This document shows positions 58,233-64,000 of a stretch of DNA of 64,000 nucleotides, piece by piece (the first letter of the stretch is position 1; each line of letters starts with the position of its first letter). A program made the translations under genes and the position numbers. The stretch spans positions 62,001 through 126,000 of the forward strand of contig NZ_ANFX01000032.1 in assembly GCF_000331285.1 (NCBI RefSeq). Reading direction: 5' to 3'. This DNA is from Porphyrobacter sp. AAP82. Lineage in GTDB: Bacteria > Pseudomonadota > Alphaproteobacteria > Sphingomonadales > Sphingomonadaceae. The notes under the pieces were generated by a model, which saw only the letters and a list, made by a program, of their open reading frames with translations, did no database searches and was not told where the DNA came from.

Positions 58233-59192
58233 GTGACAGCCAGAATCGCCGTCCTCATCTCCGGCGCGGGAACCAACATGGCCGCGCTCGTCTATGCCAG
58301 CCGTATGCCGGAGAGCCCCTACGCGGTGGTGCTGGTCGGCTCCAACAACCCCGAAGCCGCAGGCCTCGCGCTCGCGCAGGCCGAGGGGATCGCGACCTTC
58401 GCTCTGCCCCACAAGGGCCTGACCCGCGAGGCGCACGATGCCGCGATGGAAGCCGCCGTGCTGGAGGCGGGCGCGGACCACATCGTGCTCGCGGGCTACA
58501 TGCGTATCCTGTCGGACGGGTTCGCGAGCCGCTGGGCGGGACGGATGCTCAACATCCACCCCTCGCTGCTGCCGCTCTACAAGGGCACCGGCACCCACGC
58601 CCGCGCCATCGCGGCCGGCGACAGCCACGGCGGCGCGAGCGTGCATCTGGTGACGCCGGAACTGGACTCGGGCGAGGTGCTGGCGCAGATCGCGGTGCCG
58701 ATCACGCCCGCCGACACCCCGGAGAGCCTCGCCGCGCGCGTCAAGCTTGCCGAGCACCAGCTCTACCCGCGCGCCGTCGCCGACTATGTCAGCCGCTGGC
58801 TCGATCCGGCGGCGCTGCTGGCTCGCCTCCGCGCGCTCGCCCTTGCCTTGCCCGATACCGACGAGCGCGAGAGCCACGGCAGCCCCGGCTTCCGCGTCGG
58901 GGGCGAGAAGACCGGCAAGTATTTCGCCTATTTCGCCGACCAGCACCACGGCACGCCGCACATCGCGCTGCTGGTGCGCACCGGATCGATGGACGAACTC
59001 CTCGCGCTGGTCGAGGATCAGCCCGAGGTCTATTTCAAACCCGCCTATTACGGCGCGAGCGGGTGGATCGGGATCATCCTCAACCGCCCGGGGGTGGACT
59101 GGGATGCGGTTGCCGCATGGCTGGAGCGCAGCTGGCGCGGCGCGGCGCCCAGGCGGCTCACGCGGCTGATGGACGTGGCGGAGGAATTCTGA
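58233..59192 (+). CDS. purN: PurN fused to an MmcQ/YjbR-like domain
   Basis: 319 residues from GTG 58233. Residues 1-195 are GAR formyltransferase: VLISGAGTNMAALV, the GYMRILS and NIHPSLLPLYKGTGTH signatures, and the catalytic Asp in VTPELDSGEVL. It adds the first formyl group of purine synthesis. Residues about 200-319 are a separate MmcQ/YjbR (DUF419) domain: LALALPDTDERESHGSPGFR, EKTGKYFAYF and YFKPAYYGASGWIGI. No stop or start separates them. Typical PurN is about 210 residues. The ribosome site lies in the palindromic repeat. Confidence 0.9.
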   Translation: MTARIAVLISGAGTNMAALVYASRMPESPYAVVLVGSNNPEAAGLALAQAEGIATFALPHKGLTREAHDAAMEAAVLEAGADHIVLAGYMRILSDGFASRWAGRMLNIHPSLLPLYKGTGTHARAIAAGDSHGGASVHLVTPELDSGEVLAQIAVPITPADTPESLAARVKLAEHQLYPRAVADYVSRWLDPAALLARLRALALALPDTDERESHGSPGFRVGGEKTGKYFAYFADQHHGTPHIALLVRTGSMDELLALVEDQPEVYFKPAYYGASGWIGIILNRPGVDWDAVAAWLERSWRGAAPRRLTRLMDVAEEF

Positions 59193-60409
59193 TGCCCCCG
59201 CCGACCCGCGACCACCTGCTTGCCCGCGGGCCCCTTGCGACACGCGCCAACGCCTTTCTCGGCAAGGCATGGGAGCGCGGGTGGCTGCCGCCGCCCGAGC
59301 TGCACCCCGAGGCGCTGTGGGCGCTCGCCGCCAAGCCCTATGGCGCGCGCGCCGAGGCGGCGGAGCATGGCGGGCGCTCGGACGAGGACGTCGCCGATTT
59401 CCGCGAGCGGCTCGCCCGGCTGATCGCGAGCGTCGAGGACGAGGCTCACCTCAATCCTCTGGGCCGGGCGATGGCCTGGGGGCAATTGTCGCGCGTGGTG
59501 AAGAACCGGCTGGCATTCGGCGCGCTGTGGCGCGACCGGCCCGAACTGCTCGAAACCCCGCTCGGCCCGCCGATCATCGTCATCGGCCATATGCGCAGCG
59601 GCACCACCCGCATCCACACGCTGCTGGCCGCCGATCCGGCGCATTCGCACACCCGCTACTGCGACGCCTATCACCCCGTGCCCTTAGGATTGGGGGCGCG
59701 CCTCGGCATGAACCGCGTCAAGGCGGCGATGGAGCTGGCGATGCTCGGGCTCCTCAATCCGTGGATGCAGTCGATCCACCCGATGGCCCCCGCGGCGGTG
59801 GAGGAGGAGTTGGCGTGGCTTTCGGCCGCGCTCCACCATTCGATCTACGAGAGCCAATGGCACATTCCGGCCTATTCGGCATGGAGCGAGGCGCGCGGGC
59901 CTGCGCCGATCTACCGCGAGTTCCGCCGCATTCTCCAGACCGACGCCGCCCATCGCGGGATCGCCGACAAGCCGCGTGTGTTGAAGGTCCCCGCCTTTGC
60001 CGAGGATTTATCGACGCTCCTCGCCCTGTTCCCCGACGCGCGGCTGGTGCTGGCGACGCGCGAGCACGAGGCGGTGCTCAAGAGCGCGATCAGCCTCGCG
60101 GCCAACCAGATGGCGATGCAGTCCGACACGTGCTGCCTCGAGGCGATCGAAGCACGCTGGCGGCACAAGATCGCGCTGCGCGAGGCACGCATGGCCGCAG
60201 CGCTCGAAGGCTGGGAGGGCCCGGCCGCGCGCGCCTGCTTCGATGCGCTGAACCATGGCTGGGAGGCGGCGATCGCCGGCATCTACCGGGATCTCGGCCT
60301 CGCACTCACCCCGCAAGCACGCGCCGCGATGCGCAAGGTCATGGCCGCGAGCGAGGATGGCCACCACCGCCAGCATGCCGAACAGCTCGCGCGCTTTGCC
60401 GGGGCCTGA
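59192..60409 (+). CDS. Sulfotransferase-like protein
   Basis: 405 residues. Its start overlaps the purN stop by one base (TGATG). The PAPS 5'-phosphosulfate loop is GHMRSGTTRIHTLL, and the 3'-phosphate-binding part includes ATREHEAVLKS. A conserved His/Asn/Ser trio cannot be placed with certainty. Sulfo-group transfer from PAPS to a small molecule or lipid is inferred from family; bacteria hold many such genes of unknown substrate. Its context with purine genes is not explained. Confidence 0.83.
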   Translation: MPPPTRDHLLARGPLATRANAFLGKAWERGWLPPPELHPEALWALAAKPYGARAEAAEHGGRSDEDVADFRERLARLIASVEDEAHLNPLGRAMAWGQLSRVVKNRLAFGALWRDRPELLETPLGPPIIVIGHMRSGTTRIHTLLAADPAHSHTRYCDAYHPVPLGLGARLGMNRVKAAMELAMLGLLNPWMQSIHPMAPAAVEEELAWLSAALHHSIYESQWHIPAYSAWSEARGPAPIYREFRRILQTDAAHRGIADKPRVLKVPAFAEDLSTLLALFPDARLVLATREHEAVLKSAISLAANQMAMQSDTCCLEAIEARWRHKIALREARMAAALEGWEGPAARACFDALNHGWEAAIAGIYRDLGLALTPQARAAMRKVMAASEDGHHRQHAEQLARFAGA

Positions 60410-60412
60410 CGC

Positions 60413-60443
60413 AAAAAGGCCGCCCCTCGCGGGACGGCCCTTT
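60413..60443. terminator. Bidirectional terminator between convergent sulfotransferase-like gene and ndk
   Basis: GGCCGCCCC (60418-60426) pairs with GGGACGGCC (60431-60439) with one mismatch, loop TCGC, flanked by AAAAA and CTTT, so it can stop transcripts from both sides. Confidence 0.7.
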
Positions 60444-60465
60444 GGTTGCGGCGAAGTCCGAAGAC

Positions 60466-60888
60466 TTAGCCGACGATCTCTTCGGGCTTGAAGAAGAATG
60501 CGATCTCGATCGCGGCGTTTTCTTCCGAGTCCGAACCATGGACGGTATTCTCGCCGATCGACAGCGCCAGTTCCTTGCGGATCGTGCCGGGTTCGGCGTT
60601 CTCGGGGTTGGTCGCACCCATGATGTCGCGGTTGCGGGTCACGGCGTCTTCGCCTTCGAGCACCTGCACGACCACCGGCTCGCTCATCATGAATTCGACC
60701 AGCTCGCCGAAGAAGGGGCGCTCCTTGTGGACGGCGTAGAAGCCTTCGGCCTGCTCGCGGGTCATGTGGATGCGCTTGCTCGCAACGACGCGCAGGCCGG
60801 CTTCTTCCAGCATCTTGGTGACCGCGCCGGTAAGGTTGCGGCGGGTGGCGTCGGGCTTGATGATCGAGAAGGTGCGGGTGACCGCCAT
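60466..60888 (-). CDS. ndk: Nucleoside diphosphate kinase
   Basis: 140 residues, usual length. The phosphate-carrying His117 is in ENTVHGSDS and the start [19 protein letters not shown] is family-typical. It balances nucleoside triphosphates. Ribosome site is a weak GGAG. The gene stands alone, with a bidirectional hairpin downstream. Confidence 0.97.
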   Translation of the reverse strand: MAVTRTFSIIKPDATRRNLTGAVTKMLEEAGLRVVASKRIHMTREQAEGFYAVHKERPFFGELVEFMMSEPVVVQVLEGEDAVTRNRDIMGATNPENAEPGTIRKELALSIGENTVHGSDSEENAAIEIAFFFKPEEIVG

Positions 60889-61099
60889 GAGTATGCTCCT
60901 GTGAACTCTTTTCGTTGTGGGGGATCGTTGGCCGCGCCCTTAGAGCCTGTCGCGCTGGGGTGCAAGCATTGGCACGGAGCCGATCATGGCCCGGCGCAAG
61001 GAAAGAGGAAGGCGCCATGCCGAGGCATAGGGACCGGGTGTTTCCCGACCGCCCGGAGGCGTGCTATGGTGGGGAAGGGATTGCTTGAGGGGGGATAGC

Positions 61100-61741
61100 A
61101 TGGACCACGATACCGGACTTTCGCGGCGGCATTTTGCAGGGGCGGCGCTGGGCGCTGCGGGCCTTGTGCTGGGCGGCGGGGTTGCCCGTGCAGCGGAGCA
61201 GGCGCAGACCGCGGGCGGCGATCTCGGGCCGTTCTACCCGGTGATCCGCCCGGGTGACGACGATTTCGACATGACCCACATCAAGGGCCGCAAGGGCCGG
61301 GCGCTGGGCCGCGTCATCGAGGTCACCGGCCGCGTGCTCGACCGCAAGGGCAATCCGGTGCGCGGCTCCGTGCTCGAGTTGTGGCAGTGCAATGCCGCCG
61401 GACGCTACGCGCATCCGGGCGATATCGCCACAGCGCCGCTCGATCCGAACTTCCAGGGTTTTGCGAGGCTCGTCACCGGCGCCAGCGGCGAATGGCGCAT
61501 CCGCACCATCAAGCCTTCGGGCTATGACAGCCCGATCGGCCACCGCACGCCGCACATCCACTTCGACATCAAGGGCCGCGAGAAGCGGCTCATCACCCAG
61601 ATGTATTTCACCGAGGACTACGCCACCAACAGCCAGGACGCGCTCTACAGGCAGCTCGGCGAGGACGCGGTGACGGCGATGGCACAGCAGCAGGCCGAGG
61701 CCGATCGCTACCGCTGGGACATCGTGCTCGGCGAAGGCTGA
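61100..61741 (+). CDS. Intradiol ring-cleavage dioxygenase-like protein with Tat signal
   Basis: 213 residues from ATG 61100. Twin-arginine signal SRRHFAGAALGAAGLVLGGG, then a beta-sandwich intradiol dioxygenase fold with candidate iron ligands Tyr in GRYAHPGD, His-x-His in TPHIHFDI, and Tyr in QMYFTEDY. Catechol or protocatechuate ring opening is the family reaction, but the exported form suggests another role, for example on aromatic units in the periplasm. The stop overlaps a hairpin shared with the next gene. Confidence 0.83.
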   Translation: MDHDTGLSRRHFAGAALGAAGLVLGGGVARAAEQAQTAGGDLGPFYPVIRPGDDDFDMTHIKGRKGRALGRVIEVTGRVLDRKGNPVRGSVLELWQCNAAGRYAHPGDIATAPLDPNFQGFARLVTGASGEWRIRTIKPSGYDSPIGHRTPHIHFDIKGREKRLITQMYFTEDYATNSQDALYRQLGEDAVTAMAQQQAEADRYRWDIVLGEG

Positions 61742-61754
61742 GGCCTGCTCAGCC
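61736..61754. terminator. Hairpin overlapping both convergent stop codons
   Basis: GGCTGAG (61736-61742), loop GCCTG, CTCAGCC (61748-61754): perfect 7-bp stem that includes the TGA of the dioxygenase and the stop of the lipoprotein gene. No T-run follows on either strand, so its strength as a terminator is uncertain. Confidence 0.45.
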
Positions 61755-62267
61755 GCCCTTCTTGGTGGCGATGATGATCTGGCCGGTGGTGACGGCCCCT
61801 CCCTCGCCCGCACTCGCGGTGACCGAGAGCGTCGCGCCGTCCTCTTTGCGCTCGCCGCCGATCATGCGGGTCCCGTTGGTGTCCATCTCGATCTGGATGT
61901 CGAACCCGGCCGCCTTGGCCTCGCCCTTGAAATGGGCGACGACCTTGTCGGCAGGGGCGCCCGCCTCGAAGGTCAGCATCGTCGCCTCGCCATCGGGCTG
62001 GTTGACGAGGGTGTTGGCGATCACCTTCGATCCGGGAAACAGGCTGAAGCCCTGCGGCAGATCGACCGGCACCGCGGGGCCCGAGCGCATCGTCGCATCG
62101 CCATCATCGCCCGTGATGGTCATGCTGGTCTCGCCGGTCGCCTTGTCGATGGTGTAGCGCGCGTCCTTGCCGTCCGCAGTGGTCACCTCGCCCGAGGTTT
62201 GCGATCCGCAGGCCGACAGCAGCAGCGCCGCGCCTCCGCCTGCGAGCATGGCTGTGACGATGCGCAT
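61749..62267 (-). CDS. Hypothetical lipoprotein
   Basis: 172 residues. Lipobox LSAC with acylated Cys20, then GSQTSGEVTTADGKDARYTIDKATGETSMTITG. The remaining part is a predicted beta/alpha protein with many Asp, Gly and Thr, without known motifs. Located between convergent dioxygenase and upstream holC. Envelope role is inferred only from the signal. Confidence 0.85.
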   Translation of the reverse strand: MRIVTAMLAGGGAALLLSACGSQTSGEVTTADGKDARYTIDKATGETSMTITGDDGDATMRSGPAVPVDLPQGFSLFPGSKVIANTLVNQPDGEATMLTFEAGAPADKVVAHFKGEAKAAGFDIQIEMDTNGTRMIGGERKEDGATLSVTASAGEGGAVTTGQIIIATKKGG

Positions 62268-62331
62268 GTGCCTGTCCCCCCCTGAAGCTATCGGGGAGGA
62301 GCATCCCCCATCGCGGGGATTCGGTCAAGGG

Positions 62332-62766
62332 TCAGGCCTTCTTGACCCAGCGGCCCGCTTCCTGCGCGAAATAGGCGCGCTCCACCCCGTCGCGCCCGTC
62401 AACCGCGCGCCACGCCGCGCGCGCCTGCGGGGCAAGCTCGGGCGGGAAGAGCAGGAAGACGCGGGCAAAGCCCTCGGTCTCGCGGAAGGTGCCATCGGCG
62501 AGGATCATATGGCTCGCGCCGTTGAGCGGTGCGGGCGCATCGGACAGCAGCACCGGCTGGCGATCCGCGCCCGGGGCATCGGCCTCGCCATTGGCCAGAA
62601 AGCTCTCCGGCCCGGCCTGCCACAGGGCCGCGGCGATGGCAGTGCGCTGTCCGGGATCGGCCGAGACCACCAGCACCCGCGCGCCCTCGTCCAGCACGCG
62701 CCGGGCGATGAGGGCGACAACCTTCTCTACGGGATCGTCGGTAACCTGCCAGAAATCGAGCTTCAT
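62332..62766 (-). CDS. holC: DNA polymerase III subunit chi
   Basis: 144 residues. The chi pattern is seen: MKLDFWQVTDDPVEKVVALIARRVLDEGARVLVV at the start and NGEADAPGADRQPVLLSDAP. Chi links the clamp loader to single-strand binding protein. Its ATG overlaps the upstream membrane gene stop by four bases (ATGA). The order pepA-...-holC is standard in proteobacteria, with two small genes put in between here. Confidence 0.9.
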   Translation of the reverse strand: MKLDFWQVTDDPVEKVVALIARRVLDEGARVLVVSADPGQRTAIAAALWQAGPESFLANGEADAPGADRQPVLLSDAPAPLNGASHMILADGTFRETEGFARVFLLFPPELAPQARAAWRAVDGRDGVERAYFAQEAGRWVKKA

Positions 62767-63182
62767 TGCGGGCGCTCACCTTCCCCGGCCGGCCCGTCCA
62801 TGCGCTGGAGCAGCCAATAGGCACCGAGCGCGCAGAAAGTGATCGAGATCAGGGGCACGGGCCAGAGCAACCCCCACCGCCCGTCAAGCATCGCCGCTGC
62901 GGTGCCGGGGAAGAGGGTGTAGACCCATTGGTCATAGTCGCGAAAGGCCATCGCCGGGGCGAAGATCACGGCGGCGGTGATGGCGATCGCGGCGTTGCCC
63001 TCCGGGCTGCCCCTGCGTCCCTTGCGCAGCAGCAGAACCAGCGGCAGGACGATCAGCGCCCCCAGCGCGAGCACGCCCCACGCGATGATCCGCCCGATCC
63101 CCGAGAAATCGCTGGCGAGCGCCGGGCTGGCACTCGCCAGTGCCGCTGCCGCCACGCCTGCCCGCAGGAACCAGCGCATCAT
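62763..63182 (-). CDS. Small membrane protein of unknown function
   Basis: About 139 residues. Three ATGs in a row (63185, 63182, 63179) make the start uncertain; AAGGGGG just upstream favours the later ones, while the ATGA overlap with the DUF2256 stop favours the first. Signal peptide (MRWFLRAGVAAAALASASPALA), then three hydrophobic helices with an RKGRRGSPEG loop. No family recognised. It lies in the pepA-holC gene group. Confidence 0.8.
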   Translation of the reverse strand: MMRWFLRAGVAAAALASASPALASDFSGIGRIIAWGVLALGALIVLPLVLLLRKGRRGSPEGNAAIAITAAVIFAPAMAFRDYDQWVYTLFPGTAAAMLDGRWGLLWPVPLISITFCALGAYWLLQRMDGPAGEGERPQ

Positions 63183-63334
63183 CATCCCCCCTTGGCCCCC
63201 GACTTCGCGTTTGCGCGGCAGCGGTCGGAACAATATTTCACATTGTCCCAGTCCCGCTCCCACTTCTTGCGCCATGCGAAAGGCAGCCCGCAAGTCAGGC
63301 AGGTCTTGGTCGGCAGATCGCTCTTCTTGCGCAT
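63182..63334 (-). CDS. DUF2256 zinc-ribbon-like protein
   Basis: 50 residues: [20 protein letters not shown], then [20 protein letters not shown]. Four cysteines (12, 15, 35, 39) make a likely zinc ribbon, as in DUF2256 proteins, often encoded near photolyase or other repair genes; the function is unknown. It follows pepA by 24 bases and overlaps the next gene by one to four bases. Too short for many gene finders. Confidence 0.85.
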   Translation of the reverse strand: MRKKSDLPTKTCLTCGLPFAWRKKWERDWDNVKYCSDRCRANAKSGAKGG

Positions 63335-63358
63335 CTTGGGGATGGCAGAAACTCCCCT

Positions 63359-64000
63359 TTAGCCTTCCACCACATCCCGCACGAACTGGTCGAGCAGGCG
63401 CACGCCAAAACCGGTCGCGCCCTTCTCCCAGGTGTGCCCGGGCTTCTGCGACCACACCATGCCGGCGATATCCAAGTGCGCCCAGGGGGTGCCGTCCTTG
63501 ATGAACCGCTGGAGGAACTGCGCGGCGGTGATCGAACCGGCCTCGCGCGGGCCGACGTTCTTGATGTCGGCGACGGGCGAATCGATCAGCTTGTCGTAAT
63601 TGGCGCCGAGCGGCATGCGCCACAGCTTGTCGCCGCTGGTCTGCCCCGCCGCCGAAAGCTGCGCGGCGAGCGTGTCGTCATTGGCGAACATCCCGCCATA
63701 TTCGTTGCCGAGGCTGATGATCATCGCACCGGTCAGCGTGGCAAGGTCGACGATCCGCGCCGCGTCATACTGCTCCTGCGCCCAGTGCAGCGCGTCGCAC
63801 AGCACCAGCCGGCCTTCGGCATCGGTGTTGAGGACCTCGACGGTCTGGCCGCTCATGGTGGTGACGATGTCGCCGGGGCGCTGGGCGGCGGCGTCGGGCA
63901 TGTTCTCGACCAGGCCCATCACGCCGATGACGTTGGCCTTCGCCTTGCGCGAGGCCAAGGCCAGCATCGCCCCCGCGACGGCCCCCGCCCCGCCCATGTC
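63359..64000 (-). CDS. pepA: Leucyl aminopeptidase, 5' end cut off by window edge
   Basis: At least 213 residues of the C-terminal catalytic half of an M17 aminopeptidase. The signature [14 protein letters not shown], which includes two metal ligands, is intact, as are [12 protein letters not shown] and the C-terminal [14 protein letters not shown]. It trims amino-terminal residues from peptides with two divalent metals. The start is outside the window. Downstream follow DUF2256, a membrane protein and holC. Confidence 0.95.
   Translation of the reverse strand, partial: DMGGAGAVAGAMLALASRKAKANVIGVMGLVENMPDAAAQRPGDIVTTMSGQTVEVLNTDAEGRLVLCDALHWAQEQYDAARIVDLATLTGAMIISLGNEYGGMFANDDTLAAQLSAAGQTSGDKLWRMPLGANYDKLIDSPVADIKNVGPREAGSITAAQFLQRFIKDGTPWAHLDIAGMVWSQKPGHTWEKGATGFGVRLLDQFVRDVVEG

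Noticed and set aside
60986..61030. A 14-codon frame starting MARRKERGRRHAE between ndk and the dioxygenase
   Set aside because: Too short, with no ribosome site or conservation evidence.

Overview
The window looks like part of the main chromosome of a high-G+C alphaproteobacterium of the order Sphingomonadales, most likely the Erythrobacter/Porphyrobacter group. This is inferred from gene order and protein style: mutY/dciA/DsbA-like/smc, rpmF-plsX-fabH-ihfA-merR, atpHAGDC without the Fo genes, sciP (DUF1153), and hdaA beside purM. I cannot fix the species. Almost every stretch is coding. No insertion sequence, prophage, integrase, CRISPR array or rRNA was seen, and no gene-free stretch exceeds 300 bases.

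Layout. 0-9.6 kb: a truncated NudC-type NADH pyrophosphatase, a Tat-type serine hydrolase, a small membrane protein directly behind a perfect palindrome, then mutY back to back with dciA, two DsbA-like proteins, smc and a frameshifted SUKH-type gene. 9.6-12.7 kb: the rpmF-plsX-fabH-ihfA-merR block (minus strand) for ribosome, membrane lipid and nucleoid functions. 13-16 kb: MAPEG and metallo-hydrolase genes, then an S24/LexA-like repressor divergent from two small unknown genes with operator-like palindromes between them. 16-23 kb: aldehyde dehydrogenase, a ThDP acetolactate-synthase-type enzyme, a 2-hydroxyacid dehydrogenase, a 2OG-Fe oxygenase, cysS and a nitroreductase. 23.4 kb: a tRNA-Tyr-like cloverleaf with encoded CCA but non-canonical loops. 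23.5-34.7 kb: cobT, a transaldolase-like gene, priA, an FeS-type photolyase, a CPBP protease, a GST and ada, whose GTG start lies inside a parS-like site. 34.7-38.8 kb: a run of exported proteins of unknown role around a membrane-bound trypsin-like protease. 39-44 kb: F1 ATP synthase genes, with atpD and atpC separated by a palindromic repeat. 44-55 kb: a GT39-like membrane protein, an S9 peptidase, sciP, an HNH protein, glmU, gph, an SDR, a serine-acetyltransferase-like gene and hdaA. 55.6-64 kb: a DUF2066-like protein, purM, a purN fused to an MmcQ/YjbR domain, a sulfotransferase-like gene, ndk, a Tat-type intradiol dioxygenase and, at the end, holC and a truncated pepA.

How the genes fit together. 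Replication, repair and segregation functions recur (mutY, dciA, smc, ihfA, priA, photolyase, ada, parS, sciP, hdaA, holC). With the parS-like site this suggests, but does not prove, an origin-proximal location. Envelope and redox quality control is the second theme. The most unusual items are the tRNA-like cloverleaf, the parS-like site at the start of ada, the palindrome abutting the 73-codon membrane gene, the S24 repressor locus with its operators, a dispersed palindromic repeat at three loci, the PurN-YjbR fusion and the SUKH frameshift.
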